The position numbers and the translations under genes are program-made. DNA of 38,954 nt, from contig VHBA01000021.1 of NCBI GenBank assembly GCA_016872175.1, positions 1 to 38,954 of the forward strand, given 5' to 3'. Below, piece after piece: positions 16,021 through 25,790 of the stretch. How positions within the stretch are numbered: position 1 is the stretch's first letter; each line of letters opens with the position of its first letter. The notes beneath the pieces were generated by a model. That model did not search any database and was not told where the DNA came from. It was given only the letters and a program-made list of their open reading frames with translations. The DNA is from Sphingomonadales bacterium. GTDB taxonomy: Bacteria; Bacteroidota; Bacteroidia; NS11-12g; UBA955.

Positions 16021-17055
16021 TTATTGCCCGGGCGCTATGTCATTCAAGGTTTTTATGCGGCTGTTCATAATCGCACCCTGAATAACCCACAACTCTTTTT
16101 TACCTGATACCTGCACCCAATAAGTGTCGGTTTCAAAATTGGGCACACTGCCATCGCGCCTGTCAAGGGCATAGGTTTCAGCACCGGTTTTCATTTTGAA
16201 CATGCGTATTCCATGTTTTTTGCCTTTTGTATCTGTTATTTCCAGAGAGAAGAAATGCCCGTTGCTTATTACACTATCGCGCAATGCAGTTTTACGGTTA
16301 ATGCCTGCGGTTTCGCCATATTCGCGGGCAATGTTCTGAAATCTTTCCAGAAAAGCGAGCAGTTTGGTACTGTTTGTATTCTTTAGAATATTTCCAGTTG
16401 CATTCTTCAATACAACTGTATTGTTTTCTCGGTTTATGCTGAAACCTTTTTCTGGTGATTCGGGCCATGATATTTCTACTTTTTGTATTTGTTCAGCGGG
16501 CACATCCAAAATTACCGGCGATCGCCAGGCATCGAAATCCAGCGTGAAATACGGAGTCAGGTAGCCTTTGAACCCTGCAATTTCCACAATGCAGGGTCTT
16601 TCCATATCCGGATGATACATATATGTTGCTTCTTGGTTGGGAGTTGGGTTGCCTGCATAAATGGTTTTTATCTCTGAATTGCCCTGGTAGAAAACGGCTT
16701 TTACGCCATTCAAAGCGATTTCGCGTGTTACGGATTCTTTCTCCGCATCGGATACAGGCGATTTTACCTGCGTTTTTTTCATTACCCAATAAAGAAGTTC
16801 ACGTATGCTGTGTGTGTCTGCAGGTTCGGTGAGTTTATCGTTTTTCACGAACCATTTGTCTTTTTCCTCATATAGTATAATATAGCCGAGTTTTTTATTG
16901 TTGGCCGAAAGCAGGATTTTGTCAATTTTATGCGGGCTCTCAACACGGAATGCCTGAGGATCCAGAGAATGTGTCTGATTTATATTTTTCTTTAGCAGAA
17001 TAAAAACAACAATGAGTGCGACTATGGAAGCAATGAGAATAAGTATACGTTTCAT
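16021..17055 (-). CDS. DUF4340 domain-containing membrane-anchored protein
   Basis: A 344-residue protein with one N-terminal membrane helix (about residues 4-20) and a large extracytoplasmic beta-rich region. The pattern 'helix, then HKIDKILLS, then DKWFVKND' and the later YFTLDFDAWRSPVILD correspond to the DUF4340 family as I remember it, a family often found beside gliding or ABC-2 export genes in Bacteroidota. No catalytic residues are apparent. The function is unknown; here it is first in a unit with the DjlA-like and EamA genes, with a good promoter just upstream of the ATG. Confidence 0.82.
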   Translation of the reverse strand: MKRILILIASIVALIVVFILLKKNINQTHSLDPQAFRVESPHKIDKILLSANNKKLGYIILYEEKDKWFVKNDKLTEPADTHSIRELLYWVMKKTQVKSPVSDAEKESVTREIALNGVKAVFYQGNSEIKTIYAGNPTPNQEATYMYHPDMERPCIVEIAGFKGYLTPYFTLDFDAWRSPVILDVPAEQIQKVEISWPESPEKGFSINRENNTVVLKNATGNILKNTNSTKLLAFLERFQNIAREYGETAGINRKTALRDSVISNGHFFSLEITDTKGKKHGIRMFKMKTGAETYALDRRDGSVPNFETDTYWVQVSGKKELWVIQGAIMNSRIKTLNDIAPGQ

Positions 17056-17063
17056 TTAAACTG

Positions 17064-17091
17064 CAAAGTTAGGGATGATTTTGGAAGTCAA
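17064..17091 (-). promoter_or_regulatory. Promoter of the DUF4340-DjlA-EamA unit
   Basis: On the minus strand TTG (17091-17089), a 17-bp spacer and TAACTTTG (17071-17064). The -7 box lies eight bases before the ATG at 17055, for a predicted leader of about 5 nt. It is divergent from the tuf/rpo operon promoter. Confidence 0.7.
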
Positions 17092-17158
17092 GGGGAGGGG
17101 TGAAAAAAGTTGACAGGAGGACGGAAAAACGGGGCTAATAAAAAAAGTCAAACAAGGT

Positions 17159-17200
17159 TTTGAGAATTCAAAAAAAAGGACTATTTTTGCAGTCCTTTTT
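17159..17200 (+). promoter_or_regulatory. Promoter of the tRNA-tuf-rpo operon with dyad around the -7 box
   Basis: TTTG (17159-17162), a 19-bp spacer and TATTTTTG (17182-17189) match the Bacteroidota promoter exactly. A 10-bp perfect dyad (17173-17182 and 17191-17200, AAAAAGGACT/AGTCCTTTTT) encloses the -7 box. The predicted start is near 17193, so the dyad would not be transcribed whole and is more likely a DNA element than a terminator. The rest of the 180-bp gap shows no gene. Confidence 0.8.
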
Positions 17201-17235
17201 ACGGCCCGTGTATATGGAGCCGCGTTCTTTAACAT

Positions 17236-17308
<73 letters not shown>

Positions 17309-17335
17309 CAAAGCATTTAAAGGCGCAAGACTCAG

Positions 17336-17418
17336 GGGGAAATACCAGAGTGGCCAAATGGGGCAGACTGTAAATCTGCTGTCTTACGACTTCGGAGGTT
17401 CGAATCCTTCTTTCCCCA
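17336..17418 (+). tRNA. tRNA-Tyr(GTA)
   Basis: An 83-nt class II tRNA with a long variable arm. Acceptor GGGGAAA/TTTCCCC, anticodon loop CTGTAAA (GTA), T-loop TTCGAAT with one G-T pair in the stem. Discriminator A; CCA is not encoded. Confidence 0.97.
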
Positions 17419-17438
17419 CTAAAGGCCTCTAGATAAAT

Positions 17439-17511
17439 GCGGGAGTAGCTCAGTTGGTAGAGCGACAGCCTTCCAAGCTGTAGGTCGCGGGTTCGAGCCT
17501 CGTCTCCCGCT
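17439..17511 (+). tRNA. tRNA-Gly(TCC)
   Basis: A 73-nt cloverleaf. Acceptor GCGGGAG/CTCCCGC, anticodon loop CTTCCAA (TCC), T-loop TTCGAGC. Discriminator T; the next bases are CCG, so CCA is not encoded. Confidence 0.97.
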
Positions 17512-17515
17512 CCGG

Positions 17516-17547
17516 TTGAAGCAAGCCGGGGCACTGATTTGCTTCAA
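17516..17547 (+). other. Hairpin between tRNA-Gly and tRNA-Thr
   Basis: A perfect 9-bp stem, TTGAAGCAA (17516-17524) with TTGCTTCAA (17539-17547), and a 14-nt loop within the tRNA spacer. No T tract follows, so it is unlikely to terminate. It may be an RNase III-type processing site or simply spacer structure. Confidence 0.55.
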
Positions 17548-17589
17548 AACGGGGTTCTCAGGAATTCCGGGTACCGCAAGGCACCAAAA

Positions 17590-17661
<72 letters not shown>

Positions 17662-17699
17662 CCAGTAACAGGAAACAGACAAACTAATATAAAAAAAAC

Positions 17700-18884
<1,185 letters not shown>

Positions 18885-18894
18885 TTTTTGACCT

Positions 18895-18920
18895 AAAGAA
18901 GGTGGTTCACCGCCTTCTTT
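18895..18920 (+). other. Hairpin between tuf and tRNA-Trp
   Basis: An 11-bp stem (18895-18905 with 18910-18920, one G-T pair) closed by a TTCA loop, just before tRNA-Trp. The 3' arm contains CTTCTTT but no T tract follows, so it may be an attenuator or a processing signal separating tuf mRNA from the tRNA. Confidence 0.6.
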
Positions 18921-18922
18921 CT

Positions 18923-18993
18923 ACGGGCATAGTTCAATGGTAGAATAGAGGTCTCCAAAACCTTTGATCTGGGTTCGAATCCTAGTGCCCGTG
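18923..18993 (+). tRNA. tRNA-Trp(CCA)
   Basis: A 71-nt cloverleaf. Acceptor ACGGGCA/TGCCCGT, anticodon loop CTCCAAA (CCA), T-loop TTCGAAT, discriminator G. No encoded 3' CCA. It sits between tuf and secE, a common arrangement. Confidence 0.97.
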
Positions 18994-19007
18994 CTAATAG
19001 AAGCGCA

Positions 19008-19205
19008 ATGTTTGAAAGAATAGGTAATTACTTCCGCATGACCCGTGATGAACTCCTGAACAAGGTGTCGTGGCCCTCATGGAATGAACTAACGGAAAGT
19101 ACATGGATTGTTCTGGTAGCATCCATACTTTTTGCCACGGTTATCTGGCTAATGGACCAGGGACTGGGCTTTGCTTTATCCAATTTTTACAAACTGTTCA
19201 AATAA
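19008..19205 (+). CDS. secE: Preprotein translocase subunit SecE
   Basis: A 65-residue single-span SecE, the essential clamp of the SecYEG channel. The amphipathic N-terminal helix contains the conserved motif DELLNKVSWPSWNELTEST, and one membrane helix follows (about residues 34-52). The length is typical of short SecE. It lies 14 bp after tRNA-Trp and its stop is 2 bp before nusG. Confidence 0.96.
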   Translation: MFERIGNYFRMTRDELLNKVSWPSWNELTESTWIVLVASILFATVIWLMDQGLGFALSNFYKLFK

Positions 19206-19207
19206 TA

Positions 19208-19759
19208 ATGACGGCTGCCGAAGAAAAACACAAATGGTATGTTGTGCGTGCCATCACCGGACAGGAAAAGAAGGTGAAGCACAACATAGAAGTGGAGCTT
19301 GAAAGAGCCCGCAAACAATCCTTTGTGCCCGAAATTTTGATTCCTACTGAAAAGGTTTACCAAATAAAAAATGGTAAGAAAATCGCCAAAGAGCGTAATG
19401 CGTTTCCCGGTTATATACTTGTTAATGCAGATTTTTCAGATCCCGAAGTTATTCCCCTGATTAAATCTGTCTCCGGGGTTGTAGGATTCCTCGGAAGCAA
19501 GGATACACCCGTAGCACTCAGACCTGCCGAACTAGGCAGAATTTTGGGTACGGCCGATGAACTCAGTGAAACAGCGGCAGCTCCGGAAGAGCACTACATG
19601 GTGGGTGAAGCAGTTAAAGTTATTGACGGTCCGTTCAATGACTTTGACGGTGTGATTGAAGAAATTAACGACGAAAAGAAAAAGTTGAAGGTGATGGTGA
19701 AGATTTTTGGACGCCGCACCCCGCTTGAACTTAATTATAACCAAGTACAGAAATTGTAA
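19208..19759 (+). CDS. nusG: Transcription termination/antitermination factor NusG
   Basis: A 183-residue NusG, which binds RNA polymerase and couples elongation to Rho and the ribosome. The NGN domain begins [16 protein letters not shown] and contains FPGYILVN. The C-terminal KOW domain contains [16 protein letters not shown]. The start is taken at the ATG at 19208, two bases after the secE stop. An upstream extension of the frame into secE (to 19103) is not credible because it would translate secE out of frame. It is followed by rplK after 5 bp, the classical nusG-rplK junction. Confidence 0.97.
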   Translation: MTAAEEKHKWYVVRAITGQEKKVKHNIEVELERARKQSFVPEILIPTEKVYQIKNGKKIAKERNAFPGYILVNADFSDPEVIPLIKSVSGVVGFLGSKDTPVALRPAELGRILGTADELSETAAAPEEHYMVGEAVKVIDGPFNDFDGVIEEINDEKKKLKVMVKIFGRRTPLELNYNQVQKL

Positions 19760-19764
19760 CAGCA

Positions 19765-20202
19765 ATGGCAAAACAAATATCAGGCTTCGTAAAACTCCAG
19801 GTGAAAGGCGGACAGGCAAATCCTGCTCCCCCCATTGGTCCGGCTCTCGGTTCCAAAGGTGTAAACATTATGGATTTTTGCAAGCAATTCAATGCGCGCA
19901 CTCAAGATAAAATGGGCAAGGTATTGCCTGTCGTAATCACCGTTTACGCCGACAAATCCTTTGATTTCATAATCAAAACTCCACCCGTGGCAGTTCAGTT
20001 GCTAGAAGCATCAAAGCTACAAAAAGGTTCAGCTGAGCCGAATCGTAAAAAAGTGGGTTCTGTAAATTGGGATCAGGTTAAAACCATCGCTAACGAAAAA
20101 ATGCCCGATTTAAACTGTTTTACAGTGGAATCAGCCATGAAACTCGTAGCAGGGACGGCACGAAGCATGGGAATCACCATATCCGGTGATGCTCCCTTTT
20201 AA
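19765..20202 (+). CDS. rplK: 50S ribosomal protein L11
   Basis: A 145-residue L11, part of the GTPase-associated centre on 23S rRNA. The N-terminal domain has [20 protein letters not shown] and the C-terminal rRNA-binding domain ends [10 protein letters not shown]. It starts 5 bp after nusG; rplA follows after 20 bp. Confidence 0.98.
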   Translation: MAKQISGFVKLQVKGGQANPAPPIGPALGSKGVNIMDFCKQFNARTQDKMGKVLPVVITVYADKSFDFIIKTPPVAVQLLEASKLQKGSAEPNRKKVGSVNWDQVKTIANEKMPDLNCFTVESAMKLVAGTARSMGITISGDAPF

Positions 20203-20222
20203 TCCTTTAAAGAAGCAAGAAA

Positions 20223-20918
20223 ATGAAAGTTGGTAAAAAAAGAAAAGAAGCACTCAGTAAATATGACAATACCAAGTCATACAACCTGAAGGAAGCTTGC
20301 GAAATTGTTAAAAACATCACGACTACCAAGTTTGATGCGTCTGTGGATATCGACGTTCGTCTGGGCGTAGATCCCCGTCAGGCCAATCAGATGGTGCGTG
20401 GTGTAGCTAGCCTGCCGCATGGCTTGGGTAAAACTGTTCGCGTTCTGGTACTGTGTACCCCTGATAAAGAACAGGAAGCAAAAGACGCAGGTGCAGATCA
20501 CGTTGGTTTGGATGACTATATCGAAAAAATAGCCGGTGGCTGGACAGATATCGATATCATCATTGCATTACCCGCAGTTATGGCCAAATTAGGTCGTCTG
20601 GGTAAAGTGCTGGGTCCAAGAAACCTGATGCCAAACCCCAAGAGTGGAACAGTAACCACCGAAGTAGGTAAAGCCGTAACGGAAGTAAAGGCCGGTAAGA
20701 TTGACTTTAAGGTTGACAAGACTGGTATCATTCACACTTCGGTAGGTAAGGTTTCTTTCGAGGCCGATAAACTGAGCGAAAACGCACTGGAACTGGTTCA
20801 GGTTCTCAATAAACTGAAGCCATCTGCCGCAAAAGGTACTTATTTCAAGAGTATCACGATGAGCAGTACAATGAGCCCTGGTGTGAGTATTGATGTTAAA
20901 TCCATTCCCGGAATCTGA
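20223..20918 (+). CDS. rplA: 50S ribosomal protein L1
   Basis: A 231-residue L1 of the ribosomal L1 stalk, often also a translational repressor of its own operon. Visible marks are [20 protein letters not shown], the [11 protein letters not shown] segment, [16 protein letters not shown] (the L1 signature) and [14 protein letters not shown] at the C-terminus. The length is normal. The stop is only 2 bp from the rplJ start. Confidence 0.98.
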   Translation: MKVGKKRKEALSKYDNTKSYNLKEACEIVKNITTTKFDASVDIDVRLGVDPRQANQMVRGVASLPHGLGKTVRVLVLCTPDKEQEAKDAGADHVGLDDYIEKIAGGWTDIDIIIALPAVMAKLGRLGKVLGPRNLMPNPKSGTVTTEVGKAVTEVKAGKIDFKVDKTGIIHTSVGKVSFEADKLSENALELVQVLNKLKPSAAKGTYFKSITMSSTMSPGVSIDVKSIPGI

Positions 20919-20920
20919 TT

Positions 20921-21445
20921 ATGAACAAAGATCAAAAACAAGCAGTGGTTGCCGAACTTACGGAAACCTTTAAAAATAACGATGTCGTGTATTTGGCCGA
21001 TACTACCGGTCTGAGCGCCAACGCGACCAACGCTTTCCGCCGTATTTTATTCAACAGTGGCGTGAGTATGCGTATGGCTAAAAACACCCTGATCAACATC
21101 GCCATGGAAAATAGCGGTAAAGATTTTGGTGATTTAAAAAATGCGCTCGCAGGCTCCACATGTGTGATGGTTTCAGAGCAAATGAAAGCGCCTGCTACTG
21201 CCATAAAATCCTTCCGTGATAAAGGTGATCTTCCTGTATTGAAAGGTGCATGGATTGACAGCAGCGTATTCCTCGGCGACAGCGCGTTGGAAGAAATCAT
21301 TAAGCTTAAATCTAAAAATGAACTTATCGGTGAAGTTATCGGTCTGTTGCAATCACCTGCAAAAAATGTTATCAGCGCTTTGCAGGGCAACGCAGGTCAC
21401 AAAATCGCCGGTTTGGTAAAGGCAGTAGCCGATTCAAAAGAATAA
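20921..21445 (+). CDS. rplJ: 50S ribosomal protein L10
   Basis: A 174-residue L10, the base of the L7/L12 stalk. The N-terminal rRNA-binding region contains VVYLADTTGLSANATNAFRR and RMAKNTLINIA. The C-terminal helix, which carries the L7/L12 dimers, ends near GHKIAGLVKAVAD. It starts 2 bp after rplA, so there is no separate long leader for an L10 autoregulatory RNA as in E. coli. Confidence 0.98.
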   Translation: MNKDQKQAVVAELTETFKNNDVVYLADTTGLSANATNAFRRILFNSGVSMRMAKNTLINIAMENSGKDFGDLKNALAGSTCVMVSEQMKAPATAIKSFRDKGDLPVLKGAWIDSSVFLGDSALEEIIKLKSKNELIGEVIGLLQSPAKNVISALQGNAGHKIAGLVKAVADSKE

Positions 21446-21483
21446 TTAACAAATTTTAAAACAACTCAAAAAACAATAAAACA

Positions 21484-21864
21484 ATGGTAGATCTGAAAGA
21501 ATTCGCGAATCAGTTGGTAAATCTCACTGTAAAAGAGGTAAATGAACTTGCTCAAATCCTTAAGGAAGAGCATGGTATTGAGCCTGCTGCTGCTGCAGTA
21601 GCTGTAGCCGCCCCCGCAGCAGGTGGTGGTGGAGCCGCAGCCGCGGAAGAGCAAAACGAGTTTGATGTACTTCTCAAAAGCGCTGGCGCTAACAAGCTGA
21701 ATGTGGTTAAAATCGTTAAAGATTTGACCGGACTAGGTTTGAAAGAAGCCAAAGACCTCGTGGACGCCGCCCCCAAAGCTGTTAAAGAAAAAGTTTCGAA
21801 AGCCGAAGCAGAAGATCTTGCAGCTAAACTTAAAGAAGCGGGCGCTGAAGTTGAGGTTAAGTAA
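21484..21864 (+). CDS. rplL: 50S ribosomal protein L7/L12
   Basis: A 126-residue L7/L12, the mobile stalk protein that recruits translational GTPases. It has an N-terminal dimerisation domain (about 1-33), an Ala/Gly-rich hinge (about 36-56, [15 protein letters not shown]) and a C-terminal domain with [20 protein letters not shown]. It lies 38 bp after rplJ in an A-rich gap and is followed by the rplL-rpoB hairpin. Confidence 0.98.
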   Translation: MVDLKEFANQLVNLTVKEVNELAQILKEEHGIEPAAAAVAVAAPAAGGGGAAAAEEQNEFDVLLKSAGANKLNVVKIVKDLTGLGLKEAKDLVDAAPKAVKEKVSKAEAEDLAAKLKEAGAEVEVK

Positions 21865-21881
21865 TTTCCAACGAACACAAC

Positions 21882-21916
21882 CCCAAACGGCCCCGGATTT
21901 CCGCGGGCCTTTTGGG
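21882..21916 (+). other. Large hairpin in the rplL-rpoB spacer
   Basis: CCCAAA (21882-21887) pairs with TTTGGG (21911-21916). Inside, GGCCCCGG (21889-21896) pairs with CCG-C-GGGCC (21901-21909) with one bulge around an ATTT loop, about 14 bp in all. No T tract follows, so it may partially terminate or be cleaved. A regulated or processed spacer here is known in E. coli. Confidence 0.65.
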
Positions 21917-21964
21917 CGTTTATTGAGTTAAACATCCATTGTATTACCCTAAAAAACACAAAAA

Positions 21965-24900
21965 TTGAGCACACTACAAAACAATAGGGTTTCTTTTGGC
22001 AAAGTAAAACACGCCATTGAATACCCCGATTTTCTCGATGTGCAGCTGCAGTCGTTCCAGGAGTTTTTCCAGCTCGACACACCTGCTGATAAACGCGAAG
22101 GTGAAGGTCTTTTCATGGTGTTCCGTGAAAACTTTCCCATTACAGACACCAGAAACATCTTTGTTCTGGAATTCCTTGACTATTTCGTAGATCCGCCAAG
22201 ATATACCCTTCAGGAATGCATTGAGCGCGGCCTCTCATATGCCGTACCGCTGAAAGCTAAACTGAAATTGAGTTGTAACGATCCTGAGCACGAAGATTTT
22301 AAAACCATCGTACAGGATGTTTACCTGGGAACCATTCCCTACATGACGCCCAACGGGACTTTCATCATTAATGGTGCTGAAAGGGTTATTGTAAGTCAGC
22401 TTCACCGTTCTCCCGGCGTATTTTTTGGTCAGAGCATCCACTCTAACGGTACTAAATTGTATTCTGCCAGGGTAATTCCTTTCAAAGGATCCTGGATTGA
22501 GTTTGCTACCGATGTGAATGCCGTAATGTATGCCTACATCGACCGGAAAAAGAAATTCCCGGTTACCACCCTGCTTCGTGCTATAGGCTTTGAGAGTGAT
22601 AAGGACATCCTTGACATTTTCGGTTTGAGCGAGGAAGTGAAGGTTAGCAAAACAGGCCTGAAAAAAGTAATTGGACGCAAGCTTGCCGCAAGGGTTCTCC
22701 GCACCTGGATTGAAGACTTCGTGGACGAAGATACCGGTGAGGTTGTTTCCATTGAAAGAAATGAAGTAATTCTGGAGCGTGATATTATTCTCGCTGATGA
22801 GCACATTGATGTGATTGTAGATGCAGGTGTTAAAACTGTAATTCTGAACACTGAAAACACAGGAAATATCGATTTTGATATTATTTACAATACGCTGCAG
22901 AAAGATACCTCAAACAATGGTAAAGAAGCTTTGGAAGTAATTTACCGTCAGTTGAGGAATGCAGATCCGCCCGATGAAGAAACAGCCCGCGGTATTATTG
23001 ATCGTCTGTTCTTCTCTGACAAGCGTTATGACTTGGGAGATGTAGGTCGTTACCGTATCAACCAGAAGCTTAACATGAATACGCCGATGGATGTGAAAGT
23101 TCTTACCAGGGACGACATCATCAGCATTATCAAGTTCCTCATTCACCTTTTTAACGGTCAGGAAGCACTTGACGATATTGATCACTTAAGCAACCGTCGT
23201 GTTCGTACTGTAGGTGAACAGCTTTATGCTCAGTTTGGGGTTGGTTTGGCCCGTATGGCGCGTACCATTCGTGAAAAAATGAATATCCGCGACAATGAAG
23301 TTTTCACCCCCCAGGATCTTGTAAACGCAAGAACCCTGAGCAGTGTTATCAATTCATTCTTCGGAACCAACCAGCTTTCTCAGTTCTTGGATCAAATTAA
23401 TCCACTGGCAGAAATCACGCACAAGCGTCGTCTGTCAGCGCTGGGGCCTGGCGGTCTGAGTCGTGAAAGAGCAGGTTTTGAAGTTCGTGACGTACACTAT
23501 ACGCACTACGGTCGTTTGTGTACCATTGAAACACCTGAAGGTCCCAACATCGGTCTAATTTCGTCTCTTTGCGTTCACGCCAAAATTAACAGTATGGGCT
23601 TTATCGAAACCCCATACCGTAAGGTAGTTGATGGTAAGATAGAGGAAGGAATTACCTACCTCAGTGCCGAAGAAGAAGATGGAAAAACCATTGCACAGGC
23701 TAATGCTGAGGTTGATACCAAAGGTAATTTTAAAACAGCATTGGTGAAAAGCCGCAAGGAAGGTGACTTCCCGCTGGTGGATCCTTCTAAGCTCGATTAT
23801 ATGGATGTTGCACCCAATCAGATTGTATCTATTGCAGCATCCCTTATTCCATTCTTAGAGCATGATGACGCAAACCGTGCGCTGATGGGATCAAACATGC
23901 AACGTCAGGCTGTACCTTTGGTGAAGCCTGAAGCCCCCATAGTTGGTACCGGTTTGGAAGAAAAAGTAGCCCGAGACAGCCGATCTCTAATCAACGCTGA
24001 AGGTGATGGGGTTGTGGAATATGTGGATGCCCGTGAAATCAGAATTCGCTACAACCATGACTCAGATGATGATCTGGTAAGTTTTACAGGCAATACTAAA
24101 ACGTATCAGCTAACCAAATTCCGCAGAACCAACCAGAATTCCTGCATCAACTTGCACCCGATTGTGAAAAAAGGCGACAAGGTTAGCAAGGGCCAGGTAA
24201 TTTGCGAAGGTTATGCAACCCAGGGCGGTGAACTTGCCCTCGGCCGTAACCTCAAAGTGGCATTTATGCCATGGCAGGGTTACAACTTTGAAGATGCGAT
24301 AGTAATCTCAGAAAAAGTTGTAAAAGACGATTGGTACACCACTGTTTATATTACTGAGTTTGAACTGGAAGTTCGTGACACCAAGCGCGGTGAAGAAGAA
24401 CTGACCAACGATATTCCCAATGTGAGTGATGAAATGACCAAAAATCTCGATGAGAATGGTCTGATCCGCATTGGTGCTGAAGTTAAGGAAGGAGATATAC
24501 TTATCGGTAAAATAACACCAAAAGGAGAAACAGAACCTTCACCTGAAGAGAAACTGCTTCGCGCAATCTTTGGTGACAAAGCCGGTGATGTTAAAGATGC
24601 ATCACTTAAGGCGCCTCCCGGCACTGATGGTGTAGTTATTGAAAAGAAACTGTTCAGCAAGAGCAAAAAAGACAAAACCATTCGTGCCAGCGATAAAGGC
24701 AGGTTGCAAAAACTTGAAGATGAGCACAAGCGTGAGTTGGCAGAGTTTAAAGAAGAACTGGTTAAAAAATTATTCCAGATTGTGAATGGTAAAACCAGCC
24801 AGGGTGTATTTAATATGTACAGCGAAGAGCTTATCAGCAAGGGTACCAAGTTTACCCAGAAAAACCTGATGAGCATTGACTACAGCAATGTAAACTACCA

Positions 24901-25768
24901 CGGCTGGACCGCAGACGCCGAAAAGAACGAGCTGATTGTTCGTGCACTTACCAACTTTATCAATGTTTATAACGACAAAGTTACCAACTTTAAACGTGAG
25001 CATTATACCATCAGCGTTGGCGATGAATTGCCTACCGGTATCCTGCAAATGGCAAAAGTATACGTAGCTACCAAACGTAAGCTTAAGGTAGGTGATAAAA
25101 TGGCGGGTCGTCACGGTAACAAGGGTATTGTTGCCCGTATTGTGCGCGAAGAAGATATGCCATTCCTGGATGATGGAACTCCTGTGGATATCGTTTTGAA
25201 CCCACTTGGTGTACCTTCTCGTATGAACCTTGGGCAGATTTACGAAACTGTTCTTGGATGGGCCGGAAAAGAGCTGGGTGTAAAATTCGCTACCCCGATT
25301 TTTGACGGTGCCAGCAATGCTGAGATTGAAGAATGGACCAATAAAGCCGGCATTCCCATCAATGGTTTGGTTCACCTTAACGACGGTTTATCAGGTCAGA
25401 AGTTTGACCAACCCACAACAGTAGGTATCATCTACATGCTGAAACTGGGTCACATGGTTGATGACAAGATGCACGCCCGTTCAATTGGCCCATACAGCCT
25501 TATTACCCAACAGCCTTTGGGTGGTAAAGCGCAATTCGGTGGTCAGCGTTTCGGTGAGATGGAAGTTTGGGCACTGGAAGCATTTGGTGCATCCAATATC
25601 CTGCGCGAAATTCTTACTGTTAAATCTGATGATATCACCGGTAGAGCCAAGGCGTACGAAGCCATTGTTAAAGGAGAAAACCTTAGTAATATCGGTACCC
25701 CGGAATCATTTAATGTACTCGTACATGAATTGAGAGGCCTGGGTCTGGAAGTTTCATTTATAGAATAA
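21965..25768 (+). CDS. rpoB: DNA-directed RNA polymerase beta subunit
   Basis: A 1267-residue beta subunit of RNA polymerase. Landmarks are [19 protein letters not shown] near the start, the rifampicin region ([28 protein letters not shown]), the [17 protein letters not shown] block and, at the C-terminus, [19 protein letters not shown]. The rifampicin region carries Asp at the position equal to E. coli 516, His at 526 and Ser at 531, so sensitivity is expected; Ala replaces Ser at 522. The start is TTG at 21965. A TAA in frame at 21950-21952 and the lack of any other ATG, GTG or TTG before the conserved region leave no alternative. It precedes rpoC by 22 bp. Confidence 0.98.
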   Translation: MSTLQNNRVSFGKVKHAIEYPDFLDVQLQSFQEFFQLDTPADKREGEGLFMVFRENFPITDTRNIFVLEFLDYFVDPPRYTLQECIERGLSYAVPLKAKLKLSCNDPEHEDFKTIVQDVYLGTIPYMTPNGTFIINGAERVIVSQLHRSPGVFFGQSIHSNGTKLYSARVIPFKGSWIEFATDVNAVMYAYIDRKKKFPVTTLLRAIGFESDKDILDIFGLSEEVKVSKTGLKKVIGRKLAARVLRTWIEDFVDEDTGEVVSIERNEVILERDIILADEHIDVIVDAGVKTVILNTENTGNIDFDIIYNTLQKDTSNNGKEALEVIYRQLRNADPPDEETARGIIDRLFFSDKRYDLGDVGRYRINQKLNMNTPMDVKVLTRDDIISIIKFLIHLFNGQEALDDIDHLSNRRVRTVGEQLYAQFGVGLARMARTIREKMNIRDNEVFTPQDLVNARTLSSVINSFFGTNQLSQFLDQINPLAEITHKRRLSALGPGGLSRERAGFEVRDVHYTHYGRLCTIETPEGPNIGLISSLCVHAKINSMGFIETPYRKVVDGKIEEGITYLSAEEEDGKTIAQANAEVDTKGNFKTALVKSRKEGDFPLVDPSKLDYMDVAPNQIVSIAASLIPFLEHDDANRALMGSNMQRQAVPLVKPEAPIVGTGLEEKVARDSRSLINAEGDGVVEYVDAREIRIRYNHDSDDDLVSFTGNTKTYQLTKFRRTNQNSCINLHPIVKKGDKVSKGQVICEGYATQGGELALGRNLKVAFMPWQGYNFEDAIVISEKVVKDDWYTTVYITEFELEVRDTKRGEEELTNDIPNVSDEMTKNLDENGLIRIGAEVKEGDILIGKITPKGETEPSPEEKLLRAIFGDKAGDVKDASLKAPPGTDGVVIEKKLFSKSKKDKTIRASDKGRLQKLEDEHKRELAEFKEELVKKLFQIVNGKTSQGVFNMYSEELISKGTKFTQKNLMSIDYSNVNYHGWTADAEKNELIVRALTNFINVYNDKVTNFKREHYTISVGDELPTGILQMAKVYVATKRKLKVGDKMAGRHGNKGIVARIVREEDMPFLDDGTPVDIVLNPLGVPSRMNLGQIYETVLGWAGKELGVKFATPIFDGASNAEIEEWTNKAGIPINGLVHLNDGLSGQKFDQPTTVGIIYMLKLGHMVDDKMHARSIGPYSLITQQPLGGKAQFGGQRFGEMEVWALEAFGASNILREILTVKSDDITGRAKAYEAIVKGENLSNIGTPESFNVLVHELRGLGLEVSFIE

Positions 25769-25790
25769 TTTTGAGAGAAAGTCAATAGAC

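Noticed and set aside
17110-17141. E. coli-like -35/-10 pair (TTGACA ... TAATAA) before the tRNA operon
   Set aside because: The spacer is 20 bp, the phylum uses a different consensus, and an exact TTTG-N19-TATTTTTG promoter lies just downstream.
19103-19207. N-terminal extension of nusG into secE
   Set aside because: It would translate secE out of frame; the ATG at 19208 gives a normal NusG start.
23341-23460. Rifampicin-resistance substitutions in RpoB
   Set aside because: The key positions (E. coli 516, 526, 531 equivalents) are Asp, His and Ser. Ala at the 522 equivalent looks lineage-typical, so resistance is not indicated.
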